Shown: piece by piece, positions 17,322 to 25,778 of the stretch
Position numbering within the stretch: the first letter of the stretch is position 1
Layout of the letters: each line of letters starts with the position of its first letter
From: Halohasta litchfieldiae
GTDB taxonomy: Archaea > Halobacteriota > Halobacteria > Halobacteriales > Haloferacaceae
Length of the DNA stretch: 64,000 nucleotides
NCBI RefSeq assembly: GCF_002788215.1
Contig: NZ_CP024845.1
Coordinates: 620,001-684,000, forward strand
Direction of reading: 5' to 3'
The notes under the pieces: generated by a model
What the model saw: the letters and a program-made list of their open reading frames with translations, nothing else
Databases searched by the model: none
Told to the model about the DNA's origin: nothing
Program-made: the position numbers and the translations under genes

Positions 17322-18341
17322 TCAGTTCCCGGCGGACTGGCTGTCACTGTTTGGGCTGTCACTATTTGGGTTGTCACTGTTTGGGCTATCACTGCTTGGG
17401 CTGTCACTGTTGGGGCCGTCTCGGTTCCCACCGTTCTGCTGGCTGTCGCGGTCGGTACCACGCTCGGGGTTGTTCGTTTGGGAATCGCTGGGAGAGCGAT
17501 CACCGGTGGATGCTCCATTATTGCTGGATGTTCTCTCATCGCTAGGTGACCCATCATCGCTTGGAGCCCCGGTGTCGCTTGCCGCTCGGTCACCGTTCGC
17601 GTTTCCCTCCGATATCGTCTCTCCCGTGTCGTCGACTGTGCTTGCCCCGGGACGGTCCTCACTGTCAGGTTCGTCTCCAGCGGGGCGTTCGTCAGGCACG
17701 CCTCCGGGACGGTCACCGGCAGCTGCACCGCCATTGGCGACTGTACCCCCACCGGCGGCCGCACCGTTCCCGTTTCGACCGCCGATCTCTCGTGCGATTT
17801 CGGCGGTCTCCGGGCCACCGAGTTCGCTGGCATCGGTGCGGAGCTCATCGAGGGCCGTCACGCTGATGTCGCGTTCGTTGAGGACGGCATCGGGAAGCTG
17901 GCGGGCGGTCGCTCCGGCTTGTGCTGCCGACCGTTCAGTACCTGATTTTTCGGCCGCGACCGTTGCCACCCTCGCACGGTAGGTTCCCTCGCTGATGTTT
18001 CCGGCATCTCGGGCCGCTCGGAGCTCATCGAGCTCGGCTCTGTGTTCCGAGAGCCGGCGTTCGATCTCGTCGCGTCGATCGGCGACGATATCGGCCCGCT
18101 GTTCGTCACTGTCGGCGTTTCGGAGTCGCACCTCGTAGGTCCGCTCCGAGAGATTGCCGTCGACGGCCGCCTGTTGGACGCCGACTGTCCCCGCCAGCCG
18201 TTCACCGGGGGCGATTGAACTGTTCGCCCCGGTGGTCGTCTCGGTCTGTGCGGCGGTGGCTGCCGAGACTCCAAGCGGCACTGCCAGTAGCGCGCCGGCA
18301 ACTGCAACCGTCATGAGTATCGCCCCGATCCGTTTCATCAT
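17322..18341 (-). CDS. secreted haloarchaeal protein with coiled region and Pro-Asn-Ser-Asp repeat tail
   Basis: 339 aa from the ATG at 18341; a TATATA box centred 29 nt upstream supports a leaderless start here rather than at 18365 or 18413. It has an N-terminal signal peptide (hydrophobic 5-22, Ala-rich end). Residues about 45-165 are helical and charged, probably coiled coil. From about 200 the chain is low complexity (Gly, Asp, Ser, Pro, Asn), ending in pentapeptide repeats of Pro-Asn-Ser-Asp-Ser. Exported, probably by Sec. Function unknown; related proteins are common in haloarchaea. Confidence 0.65.
   Translation of the reverse strand: MMKRIGAILMTVAVAGALLAVPLGVSAATAAQTETTTGANSSIAPGERLAGTVGVQQAAVDGNLSERTYEVRLRNADSDEQRADIVADRRDEIERRLSEHRAELDELRAARDAGNISEGTYRARVATVAAEKSGTERSAAQAGATARQLPDAVLNERDISVTALDELRTDASELGGPETAEIAREIGGRNGNGAAAGGGTVANGGAAAGDRPGGVPDERPAGDEPDSEDRPGASTVDDTGETISEGNANGDRAASDTGAPSDDGSPSDERTSSNNGASTGDRSPSDSQTNNPERGTDRDSQQNGGNRDGPNSDSPSSDSPNSDNPNSDSPNSDSQSAGN
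17341..17415 (+). repeat. five tandem 15-bp units inside a coding region
   Basis: Five consecutive 15-bp units with consensus CTGTCACTGTTTGGG on the plus strand (17341-17355, then every 15 bp to 17415). On the minus strand each unit encodes one Pro-Asn-Ser-Asp-Ser pentapeptide at the C-terminal tail of the secreted protein. Units differ by one to three bases, mostly at third codon positions, so the peptide is conserved better than the DNA. Confidence 0.85.
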
Positions 18342-18460
18342 AGCTCCACGTTTGTCCTGTATCATGATATATACTGGCAGTGTTATCGTCCATTTTCCCC
18401 GTTTTTCGATCACTTTTTATCCCGCCGCAGTCTGCCGATTAGCCGCCTGTTACCTGTCGC

Positions 18461-19621
18461 TCACTCGTTGATCTCGCCCAAATCGTCTTCGGGCGTTGTG
18501 AGAACGTTTTCGCGGCCGATCCGGAACGACTCGATGGTTCCCGCTTCGCGCATCCCGCTTACCACCTTGCTGGTCTTGGCGTCTGTCCAGTCGAGTTCCT
18601 CGACAGCCGTTTGCTGTTTCATCCGGCCGCCGTTGGCTTCGAGCAGCTGCATGACCTGCTCCTCGTTGCTCAACAGCGACGTGTCCGGTTCGGAATCTGC
18701 CGACTCAGTCTCCGATGACTGGTCGGTCTCTGCTGACTCAGTCGACTCCAGCTCGGCTGTATCGTCCGTCTCCTCGGGGGCATCGGCCGCGTCAGTCGTC
18801 GATGCGGCCGCCGACTTGGTCGCCGTCGCGTCGGCGTTGGGGGTCGGTGTGCCGTCCGCCGAATCGGTCGTGGTCGCAGTCGACCGTCGACGGTAGAGCC
18901 AGCCACCGAGGCCCGCGAGGACGACAAGGATGCCTAACACACCGGCAATCGGTCCGAGACCGATTCCGGCTGGGGCGACGACGACGCGTGGTTCGCCGTC
19001 GACGAACTCGGTGTTGGCACCCTGCCAGATGACTGCGGTATCGCGTCGGTCGTCAGGCTCCGGGGTTACTGACTGCGGCTCGTACTCCGCGGGCCAACTG
19101 ACGAGGAGCCGGGTTCCGTCATCGAGATACAGCCCCTCGATGGCATCGCCGGCGTGGAGTTTCTCGCCCTCGACGCGGGCGAAGCCGGTCCACTCGAAGG
19201 AGTAGCTGACGACCCCGTACTCGCGGCCGAGGGTCTGTCGCTCGGTGGCGACGGTGAAATTCGAGGCCGTCATTTCTCTGCCGGTCGACGCGCGGGCGGC
19301 GTCGACTGTGCCGTTGATACTGTCGGCGAACGATCCCGTGAAGTTGGCCGGATTTGCTTGAATATCGTCCTGTAACGACTCGAAGGCCGCCGTTCGGTCG
19401 TCGGTTTCGAGCGCACTCCAGAACTCGATGGTCCACGTCGCCGAACCGTCTTCGTAGAGATCGATCCCGATCCGCACGGTATCGGTTTCGAGATCTATCT
19501 GTTGGAGGAGCGGCGACTCCGATTGGGCGTCGACGGGGTCGGCGAGGAGTGTCATCCCGCCGAGAGCCGTGACTGCAACCACGAGACAGATGACCAGCAG
19601 TCCGCGACGGCCAGCGTTCAT
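18461..19621 (-). CDS. membrane-anchored protein with extracellular domain and cytoplasmic winged helix
   Basis: 386 aa from the ATG at 19621, 27 nt from a TTTTAA box; the ATG at 19639 would lie inside the promoter. Order: signal peptide (4-32), extracellular beta-rich domain (about 40-215, with a RIGIDLYEDGSATWTIEF opening), one membrane helix (about 218-240), a Thr/Ala/Glu/Asp-rich linker (245-310), then a winged helix-turn-helix of about 65 residues (EEQVMQLLEANGGRMKQQT onward). The architecture suggests a one-component sensor whose DNA-binding part stays at the membrane. The ligand is unknown. Confidence 0.75.
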   Translation of the reverse strand: MNAGRRGLLVICLVVAVTALGGMTLLADPVDAQSESPLLQQIDLETDTVRIGIDLYEDGSATWTIEFWSALETDDRTAAFESLQDDIQANPANFTGSFADSINGTVDAARASTGREMTASNFTVATERQTLGREYGVVSYSFEWTGFARVEGEKLHAGDAIEGLYLDDGTRLLVSWPAEYEPQSVTPEPDDRRDTAVIWQGANTEFVDGEPRVVVAPAGIGLGPIAGVLGILVVLAGLGGWLYRRRSTATTTDSADGTPTPNADATATKSAAASTTDAADAPEETDDTAELESTESAETDQSSETESADSEPDTSLLSNEEQVMQLLEANGGRMKQQTAVEELDWTDAKTSKVVSGMREAGTIESFRIGRENVLTTPEDDLGEINE

Positions 19622-19845
19622 TACACAGGCTACATTCACGGAGGGTTAAAAGTAGTCCGTGGTAGGGTGGCGGGGAGCTACCGGCGATTCAGTTGGTGTC
19701 GACCAGCAGGATACTCGTGCTGTGTGTGTCACTTGCTCGCACAAACCGCAAGAGGGCGCGGGGCTTGTTGGGCAGACGTATCGAAATGGTTTTACGGCAA
19801 TCAGTCAAAAGAATCCCCACAGAGCGCCTTAGCGCGTTACTTACC

Positions 19846-21111
19846 ATGAGTGAGAAACCGCACCAGAACTTGGCCATCATTGGCCACGTCGACCACGGCA
19901 AAAGCACGCTCGTCGGACGCCTCCTGTACGAGACAGGATCCGTCCCCGAGCACGTGATTGAACAGCACAAAGAAGAAGCCGAAGAGAAAGGCAAGGGTGG
20001 ATTCGAGTTCGCCTACGTGATGGACAACCTCGCAGAGGAGCGAGAGCGTGGTGTCACCATCGACATCGCCCATCAGGAATTCGACACGGACAAATACTAC
20101 TTCACGATTGTAGACTGTCCAGGCCACCGGGACTTCGTCAAGAACATGATCACCGGTGCCTCGCAGGCTGACAACGCGGTGCTCGTCGTCGCAGCCGACG
20201 ACGGTGTCGCCCCGCAGACCCGCGAGCACGTGTTCCTCGCCCGAACGCTCGGTATCAACGAGCTCATCATCGGTGTCAACAAGATGGACCTTGTTGATTA
20301 CAAAGAAGACAGCTACAACGATGTCAAAGAGGAGGTCACGCAGCTCCTCAAACAGGTCCGTTTCCAGACCGACAACGCAGAGTTCATCCCGATCTCGGCG
20401 TTCGAGGGTGACAACATCTCGGAGCGCTCCGAGGAAACTGACTGGTACGACGGTCACACCCTCCTCGAAGCACTGAACGACCTGCCGGAAGTCGAGCCGC
20501 CGACAGACGCGCCGCTCCGACTCCCAATTCAGGACGTTTACACGATCTCCGGCATCGGTACGGTCCCAGTGGGACGTATCGAGACCGGAACGCTCGAAGC
20601 AGGTAACAACGTCTCCTTCCAGCCATCGGACGTCGGTGGCGAAGTCAAGACCGTCGAGATGCACCACGAAGAGGTGCCAAGCGCCGGTCCCGGTGACAAC
20701 GTCGGATTCAACGTCCGTGGCATCGGCAAGGACGACATCCGCCGCGGTGACGTCTGTGGGCCGGCCGACGACCCACCAAGCGTTGCCGAGACGTTCCAGG
20801 CTCAGCTCGTCGTGATGCAGCACCCATCGGTGATTACGGCTGGCTACACGCCTGTCTTCCACGCCCACACCGCACAGGTCGCCTGTACGATCGAGTCCAT
20901 CGATCAGAAGCTCGACCCCGCCACGGGTGAGGTCGCAGAAGAAGAGCCTGACTTCATCAAGTCCGGCGACGCCGCAATCGTGACCGTTCGGCCACAGAAA
21001 CCGCTCAGCATCGAGCCATCCGGCGAGATCCCTGAACTCGGCAGCTTCGCTGTCCGTGACATGGGTCAGACCATCGCAGCAGGCAAAGTGCTCGAAGTCA
21101 ACGAGCGATAA
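19846..21111 (+). CDS. tuf: translation elongation factor 1-alpha (aEF-1A)
   Basis: 421 aa GTPase bringing aminoacyl-tRNA to the ribosome. The start at 19846 (MSEKPHQN) places the P-loop GHVDHGKS at 13-20. An upstream in-frame start at 19693 would add 51 non-homologous residues. DCPGHRDF and NKMD motifs are present. A GGTTTTAC box near 19790 fits a transcript with a short leader. Stop and the next start share a base (TAATG), so it is co-transcribed with uS10, the usual archaeal arrangement. Confidence 0.98.
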   Translation: MSEKPHQNLAIIGHVDHGKSTLVGRLLYETGSVPEHVIEQHKEEAEEKGKGGFEFAYVMDNLAEERERGVTIDIAHQEFDTDKYYFTIVDCPGHRDFVKNMITGASQADNAVLVVAADDGVAPQTREHVFLARTLGINELIIGVNKMDLVDYKEDSYNDVKEEVTQLLKQVRFQTDNAEFIPISAFEGDNISERSEETDWYDGHTLLEALNDLPEVEPPTDAPLRLPIQDVYTISGIGTVPVGRIETGTLEAGNNVSFQPSDVGGEVKTVEMHHEEVPSAGPGDNVGFNVRGIGKDDIRRGDVCGPADDPPSVAETFQAQLVVMQHPSVITAGYTPVFHAHTAQVACTIESIDQKLDPATGEVAEEEPDFIKSGDAAIVTVRPQKPLSIEPSGEIPELGSFAVRDMGQTIAAGKVLEVNER

Positions 21112-21419
21112 TGCAGCAAGCACGCGTCCGCCTCGCTGGCACGCACCCCGAGGATCTCGACAACATCTGTGACGATGTCCGAGAGATCGCAGACAAGACC
21201 GGTGTCACGCTGAGTGGCCCGATCCCTCTGCCGACCAAGAAGCTCAACATCCCATCGCGGAAGTCGCCAGACGGCGAAGGGACCGCCACGTGGGAGCACT
21301 GGGAGATGCGCGTTCACAAACGGCTCATCGATCTGGATGCCGACGAACGTGCGCTCCGTCAGCTCATGCGTGTGCAGGTTCCGAACGACGTGAGCATCGA
21401 GATCGTCCTCGAAGACTAA
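21111..21419 (+). CDS. rps10: 30S ribosomal protein uS10
   Basis: 102 aa. It carries the family core [20 protein letters not shown], the [13 protein letters not shown] loop and the HKRLIDL segment. It follows tuf with a one-base overlap. The start ATG at 21111 is fixed by this overlap and by the normal length. Confidence 0.97.
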   Translation: MQQARVRLAGTHPEDLDNICDDVREIADKTGVTLSGPIPLPTKKLNIPSRKSPDGEGTATWEHWEMRVHKRLIDLDADERALRQLMRVQVPNDVSIEIVLED

Positions 21420-21801
21420 GACGGATCGTCTATTCGGGACTGATCTCCCGTACCGAGCGGTCGCGGCTCGTTCGTCGATCTGCGACCGAACTCCGCGGCG
21501 CTAAGGCGTCCCGCGCCTCACTATTCCGTTTTGTTTTGATACTCGTGAGCTGCTGGTGTATACGAGGTCGGTGTGTCGATTGGTGATTCTTGATTTGGAG
21601 TGTCGACTGTAAACGACCAGAAAGCCCTCGATGCTCTCGCCGTTTCATCCGCCAGGAATGCAGTTTATCAGCCGCCATCGGGCGGGATTGAAAGGGTCGA
21701 CTGGGTCCGGGCTTTCTGGGCGTTTACGTTCACATGCCTAGAGTAGGTACTTTCTCCTGAGCCACAGGGTTGTTTTTGAGGCTGGTCGACCAACCCAGTG
21801 T
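21420..21801. other. intergenic 380 bp; holds one palindromic repeat element
   Basis: No gene is supported between uS10 and the rhomboid gene. The only structure is the inverted repeat at 21617-21719. T-rich DNA around 21520-21545 (TTCCGTTTTGTTTTG) could end the tuf-rps10 transcript. Confidence 0.6.
21617..21719. repeat. palindromic intergenic repeat, CCAGAAAGCCC ends, copy 1
   Basis: The element begins CCAGAAAGCCC (21617-21627) and ends GGGCTTTCTGG (21709-21719), an exact 11-bp inverted repeat enclosing about 80 bp of weaker symmetry. The same ends bound a second element at 39276-39428. This looks like a dispersed REP- or MITE-like sequence; such elements are frequent in haloarchaeal genomes from what I recall. 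Confidence 0.6.
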
Positions 21802-22365
21802 ATGACGCGGAGTCCTACGCTGGAGACGCTTGGTCTCTTCCTGATCGTCTTTGCCCTCCAAGGTGTCGCTGCGCTCGTCGGCCTTGTCGGGCTGTTCGTG
21901 CTCGCGCCGCCGCTGACCACCAGCCCGTGGACCATCGTGACGAGTGTGTACGCCCACGCCTCAATTGGCCATCTGCTTTCGAACAGCCTCGCGCTGCTGC
22001 TCGGCGGGCTGCTGGTCGAGCGCCGGACCACTCGCTGGCAGTTCCACCTGTTTTTCCTCACGGTTGGTGCGCTGGCGGGGATCACACAGGTCGTGCTGAG
22101 TGGCGTGATCGGTCCGGCCACGGCGGTGCTGGGCGCGAGCGGGGCGGTGTTCGGGCTGTTCGGCTACCTGCTGGCCGGGAACGTCGTGACGGCGTCGCTG
22201 TTGGATCGTGTGCGACTCTCGCCGCGGGCGCAGTTCGGGTTGTTCGCGCTGGCGGCGCTTGTGGTGACAGTGGCGACTGGTCGACCGGGCGTCGCGCTGG
22301 TGGCCCACTTTACCGGACTCCTGCTCGGGTTGCTGGCTGGCGCGGCTGGCGTGTTGGACCGGTAG
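21802..22365 (+). CDS. rhomboid-family intramembrane serine protease
   Basis: 187 aa, about six membrane helices, near the minimal rhomboid core. The catalytic Ser113 is in GASG (111-114) and the catalytic His169 in AHFTG. The N-terminal YAHASIGHLLSN segment (50-61) provides the conserved His-x(4)-His-x(3)-Asn oxyanion element. It cleaves membrane-anchored substrates within the bilayer; substrates unknown. Single gene ahead of tRNA-Ala. Confidence 0.88.
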   Translation: MTRSPTLETLGLFLIVFALQGVAALVGLVGLFVLAPPLTTSPWTIVTSVYAHASIGHLLSNSLALLLGGLLVERRTTRWQFHLFFLTVGALAGITQVVLSGVIGPATAVLGASGAVFGLFGYLLAGNVVTASLLDRVRLSPRAQFGLFALAALVVTVATGRPGVALVAHFTGLLLGLLAGAAGVLDR

Positions 22366-22411
22366 GGCGAAACAGAAACTACAAGTGCGGGAGTCGACTT
22401 CTTTCGGGTGC

Positions 22412-22483
22412 GGGCTCGTAGATCAGCGGTAGATCGCTTCCTTCGCAAGGAAGAGGCCCTGGGTTCAAATCCCAGCGAGTCCA
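22412..22483 (+). tRNA. tRNA-Ala (anticodon CGC)
   Basis: Acceptor arm GGGCTCG pairs with CGAGTCC (one G-U). The D-arm contains AGCGGT, the anticodon stem CTTCC/GGAAG has loop TTCGCAA with anticodon CGC, and the T-arm is CTGGG-TTCAAAT-CCCAG. Discriminator A at 22483. No CCA encoded and no intron seen. AT-rich DNA begins immediately downstream. Confidence 0.95.
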
Positions 22484-22719
22484 TCTAAATTCTATCCGAC
22501 TCCATAGAATCAGAGGACGACGGCTTGACATTGCTATCTACGTTTCTGATAGTTAGTATCGTAATTTTGGCCGTCTATTAGTGACTTTTTGTCGGAATCG
22601 CCCCAGAAGTCGGTCGCACACTACGGCTGTGGCTGAGGACATAGATTCTAAGATACTACACTCTTATGCAGGATTACTAACCAAATTTCTAATAGGTGGT
22701 CTGATGGTATTATCTTTAA

Positions 22720-23439
22720 TTAATTGTTTTTATCATGATTATTTGAATTATCGTTGTTTTCTTTTCCATTCTCTTCAATAATGTTTGATATTCTCACATT
22801 TACATACTCTGGAACCCAATCGTTTGACGCCTCTGTACCAATAGAAAATATTGATGGAGCAAACGATCTAGTAAATGTTAAAATAATTATGCATAATAAC
22901 GAACTATTGTTAGTCAAGATACTGTTCCATCGACGATATGCTCTGATATTTTCTACAGACGTCTCATCCTCTATTCTCTGGTCAGAATATCGTATGCGCT
23001 TATTAATATTCTGAATAGCTTTCCTATTGTAACGCAGTAAGAGAATATAAAAATTCCAAATTACATACAATATGACTCCCGAGATCCCCAGAATAAAAAT
23101 TGGAGAGGATATTGTAGAAATGGTAGTTACTATGTTTTCTTCAGATACTCCTAGACCAAAATGTGCAATAAGTCCTGCTGTTGCAACAATCAACATAACA
23201 GCCCTTTTTCTAACCGAAATCCAGTCTATCAGATTGAAAATCAAACTGTGAGGATCAAATCTTTCGGCTCTTCGACCGGCTTCTTTAGCATTTTTTCGTT
23301 CTTGTTCAATAGACTCTTTGGAACTTAAGCGATCTAAAGTGGCCATATTAAATGATTTCTTTGATACTTCTAAAATAGCGGTACGCACCGCTAAGAAGTC
23401 AGATATATCCAATTCACCCCACAGTCTTGGAGTTGTCAC
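22720..23439 (-). CDS. AT-rich hypothetical membrane protein next to tRNA-Ala
   Basis: 239 aa. It has a hydrophilic N-terminal helical part with many Lys/Glu (about 1-75), membrane helices near 80-97, 105-135 (long, probably two) and 180-200, then a soluble Asn-rich tail. Codon use is AT-rich (AAT, ATA, TTA), unlike the high-GC core genes, which points to recent acquisition. No family recognised. Its position straight after a tRNA gene fits an integrated element, but no integrase or clear attachment-site duplication is seen. A small pore-forming or effector role is possible but speculative. Confidence 0.55.
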   Translation of the reverse strand: MTTPRLWGELDISDFLAVRTAILEVSKKSFNMATLDRLSSKESIEQERKNAKEAGRRAERFDPHSLIFNLIDWISVRKRAVMLIVATAGLIAHFGLGVSEENIVTTISTISSPIFILGISGVILYVIWNFYILLLRYNRKAIQNINKRIRYSDQRIEDETSVENIRAYRRWNSILTNNSSLLCIIILTFTRSFAPSIFSIGTEASNDWVPEYVNVRISNIIEENGKENNDNSNNHDKNN

Positions 23440-23563
23440 AACTTGGAATAATGTAGTTCTTCATTAAGAGGGTTTGGGGCTTTTGGGATTAGATTATATG
23501 GTCGTTACAAAATATAGCAACTCGTTTCTATTTCAGTCTATAGTTAGTAACCTGTTTGGGAGT

Positions 23564-23785
23564 GCTATCCTCTCACGATTGAAAGCCCGCGGGCTCATGC
23601 GACACAAACAGCCATTCTGGGTAATCACCGACGTCGACGACCGGATCCGGAGCGCGTACGAACGCCATCGATACCACGAAACTGCAGACGAGCAGTACGG
23701 TGCGGAAGCCCTCGAAACCCTCAGCCCGACGAGATGGAGTCCGTGCAGTGACGGCGGTCGACGACCCGAAACAGCGCTGACCTGA
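23564..23785 (+). pseudogene. remnant of a haloarchaeal winged-helix (phage repressor-like) gene
   Basis: An open frame from 23474 has an AT-rich, unconserved start. From 23564 it turns GC-rich and encodes LSRLKARGLMRHKQPFWVITD followed by an Arg/Tyr/His-rich helix. This resembles the wing and C-terminal part of small haloarchaeal wHTH proteins (recognition helix end, then ...W-x-I-T-D). The N-terminal helices are missing, replaced by the AT-rich island. Read as a truncated gene at an insertion boundary. Confidence 0.4.
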
Positions 23786-23787
23786 TT

Positions 23788-24348
23788 CTACTCAGAAAGA
23801 AATGCCCGCCGCAACTGATCGATGTACCCCGGTTCCCACCCCTTCGTCTCACAGTAGTACGTCAACACAGCGTCGACATACTCACGACTCACAACCTCGT
23901 AGTCGGCCAGCACACACAGTAGATGCGGCGTCGTAAACAGCCGGTTCCGGTCTGCAAGTGCCAGCGAGACGAACAGGTAGTTGGTCGTGTTGAACTCGTC
24001 GGTCACGAACATCGCCGCCTCCAGTTCGTTCGCAAGCCAGATGCCATGTGATTCGCCCTGATCCAACCCGTAGTTGAGGGGCTCTGCGATGGCTCCGTCG
24101 ACATCGTGGGTCGTCAGATAGTTAGCGGCCTGCAACACCAGCTCCGCGGCCGCCGCGAGGAGATCATCACCACCAGTCGCGTCGGTCACCTCGCCGAGTA
24201 CGCTGTCCGGAACGTGGACATCGTATACGGACAGCACTGTCTTCAACGGATCTGCGCCAGTTGGGGCCATCGGGCGGCTGTCGACGACTGGCGTCGCAAG
24301 GTTCAGCAGGACGTTCGTGTCGACGACGATGGTGGCCTGCTTATCCAT
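23788..24348 (-). CDS. PIN-domain toxin (putative VapC-like ribonuclease)
   Basis: 186 aa from the ATG at 24348, which overlaps the end of the antitoxin gene by 8 nt. It has an N-terminal VVDTNVLLNL with Asp10, a central Glu in the VPDSVLGEV block, and DQGESHGIWLANEL followed by MFVTDEFN, giving the acidic cluster of a PIN nuclease. Longer than typical VapC (about 130 aa), with an extra C-terminal helical part. Pair order antitoxin-toxin with overlap is standard for type II modules. Confidence 0.75.
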   Translation of the reverse strand: MDKQATIVVDTNVLLNLATPVVDSRPMAPTGADPLKTVLSVYDVHVPDSVLGEVTDATGGDDLLAAAAELVLQAANYLTTHDVDGAIAEPLNYGLDQGESHGIWLANELEAAMFVTDEFNTTNYLFVSLALADRNRLFTTPHLLCVLADYEVVSREYVDAVLTYYCETKGWEPGYIDQLRRAFLSE

Positions 24349-24730
24349 GCGTCTCTGCGTCCGTCGACTCCTCGGGTGTCCACTCCGGAACGTCACCCTC
24401 GTAGAACTCCTTGTCGGTCGGCAGCGAGCCCGCCAACTGCGGCTCTGGCGGCTCCCGGTCCAGCGACTCTCGAAGGAGCTTCATCCGCATTGCTGCCTCG
24501 GTGCCGAGCACCGATTCGACGACATCGAACGCGACCTCCTCGGCGTAGTAGGCGTCAGCCAGTCGACCGCGGAATGTCCGATCACTCGCCACCTCCTCGA
24601 TCTCGCTTTGCAACGCCTCGGTGAGGAGTTGCGTCCTAGAAACGCCACGAAGGTCGGCGATGGTGTCGGCCTGCTCAACCAGCGACGATGGCGCATTGAA
24701 GTCGACGCGGGTTTTGTCCTCTGCAACCAT
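24341..24730 (-). CDS. antitoxin of the PIN module, ribbon-helix-helix-like N-terminus
   Basis: About 129 aa (ATG at 24730; one at 24736 is equally possible). Residues about 6-45 (TRVDFNAPSSLVEQADTIA and the next helix) have the strand-helix-helix pattern of CopG/RHH DNA-binding proteins. The acidic remainder would wrap and block the toxin. It probably represses its own operon. It ends inside the toxin gene. Confidence 0.65.
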   Translation of the reverse strand: MVAEDKTRVDFNAPSSLVEQADTIADLRGVSRTQLLTEALQSEIEEVASDRTFRGRLADAYYAEEVAFDVVESVLGTEAAMRMKLLRESLDREPPEPQLAGSLPTDKEFYEGDVPEWTPEESTDAETHG

Positions 24731-24861
24731 AGTCATGTGTAGATCTTACACACAAATAGCTCTGGTGGTGAGAATCGGTCGGAAGCATTGGGCCGATACA
24801 CCCCATCTCACCGACACGATTACCTGCTGATTGCAGACGAAAACTGCTTAAAAAGACGTAG

Positions 24862-25455
24862 CTACCCATCCAGTCGACCAGCCAAGAAGACCCACTCCTC
24901 ATTGCCATCCAAATTCACAGTACCGGTCCAGTTGTCGGTGATCGTGAACCCAGCAGCCGCCAACTGCCCTCGCGTCGCGCCCGCACCAGCGATCTGCCAC
25001 TGCATTTCGACACCGGTATCGAGCCAGTCCGGATTCGTCCCACGCCAGTCGACAGTCCCCGCTGTGACGAGCACCCGCCCGCCGGGACGCAACACACGCG
25101 CGAACTCATCAATGACCGCCTGCTGCTCCGCGGCTAGAATATGAATCAGCGAATGGTACGCCGTCACCGCATCGAACCCACCAGCACTGAACGGGAGCGC
25201 CGCCATATCACCCTGCACGACTGCCGCAGGCGGGGCGATGTCGACTGCCCCGCGGAGCTGTCCCCGCGAGAAATCAACCCCAACGGTGCGCACCTCGCGG
25301 CCCACTGGCAGGCCCTACCCGGCATCCAGAACCTGCGCTGATTCCCCGACCGAATCGAGACACTGGGCGCAGATGTCGAGTCTCGGACCCTCCGTCGACC
25401 GTGCGGCGGTATACGCCGCCGCGACCTCGTCGTACCCCCGACGAACAGCGTCCGA
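24862..25455 (-). pseudogene. class I SAM-dependent methyltransferase with internal stop
   Basis: Reading from about 25455: conserved N-terminus VRRGYDEVAAAYTAARST, then the SAM-binding strand VLDAG, then TAG at 25315-25317, and the same frame continues (GLPVGREVRTVGVDFSRGQL, GDMAALPFSAGGFDAVTAYHS, FARVLRPGGRVLV) to TGA at 24862. The stop falls in the glycine-rich loop that should read D-x-G-x-G, so readthrough would not rescue function simply. The start codon region is AT-rich and unrelated, so the true 5' end is lost. A second N-terminal fragment of the same family lies at 26595-26711. Confidence 0.75.
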
Positions 25456-25643
25456 TAGAAACGACGGGCACGAATTGACTATTCTGAGAGACAATTGTAT
25501 CGGTAGAATATATCCCTTCCAAAATTCGACGACAAGAATCGTGTCCGAGATCATCTCGGGAACCAGCCCAAAGTACACCGTGATCCGGGAAGGTAATTAT
25601 TCAATAACTTATTAAGCCTCGTAGAACATCACTCTAGTATACC

Positions 25644-25778
25644 ATGAGCCAGAAAGCCCGCGAAATAATGCTTGAAGACGAGCGTGAGAATTACGACGCA
25701 TACGTCGCAATGGGCGAAGTCCAGCTCATCGAGGACGAACTCGACGGCTCGGCTGACTCAATCCAGCTTTCCCAATAA
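25644..25778 (+). CDS. 44-aa acidic small protein, possibly antitoxin-like
   Basis: ATG at 25644, TAA at 25776-25778. Strongly acidic, two predicted helices, no hydrophobic segment. A TATA-like ACTTATTAAG at about 25603-25612 lies upstream. It converges with the Fic/Doc-like gene and their 3' ends overlap by 21 bp. The small acidic form beside a toxin-type gene suggests an antitoxin role, but convergent orientation is unusual and I do not recognise the family. Confidence 0.45.
   Translation: MSQKAREIMLEDERENYDAYVAMGEVQLIEDELDGSADSIQLSQ

Noticed and set aside
17217-17982. Plus-strand open frames over the PNSDS-repeat gene giving leucine-rich repeats (LSLFG)
   Set aside because: Result of reading the tandem DNA repeat on the wrong strand; the minus-strand frame has a signal peptide and promoter.
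19837-21123. 428-codon open frame antisense to EF-1-alpha
   Set aside because: Same artefact; product rich in Val/Asp/Leu with no family.
21684-21694. GGGATTGAAAG, similar to the 3' end of haloarchaeal CRISPR repeats
   Set aside because: Single occurrence inside a palindromic element, no second repeat or spacer spacing, no cas genes in the window.
22497-22505. CGACTCCAT, an 8/9 copy of the tRNA-Ala 3' end (22476-22484), as an att repeat
   Set aside because: Too short and only about 20 bp from the tRNA; does not bound the AT-rich island.
23474-23563. Intact regulator starting at 23474
   Set aside because: The first 30 codons are AT-rich and unlike a wHTH; homology-like sequence begins only near 23564.
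25315-25317. In-frame TAG in the methyltransferase read as pyrrolysine
   Set aside because: No Pyl genes expected in haloarchaea, the codon falls in the glycine-rich SAM loop, and the 5' end is also lost.
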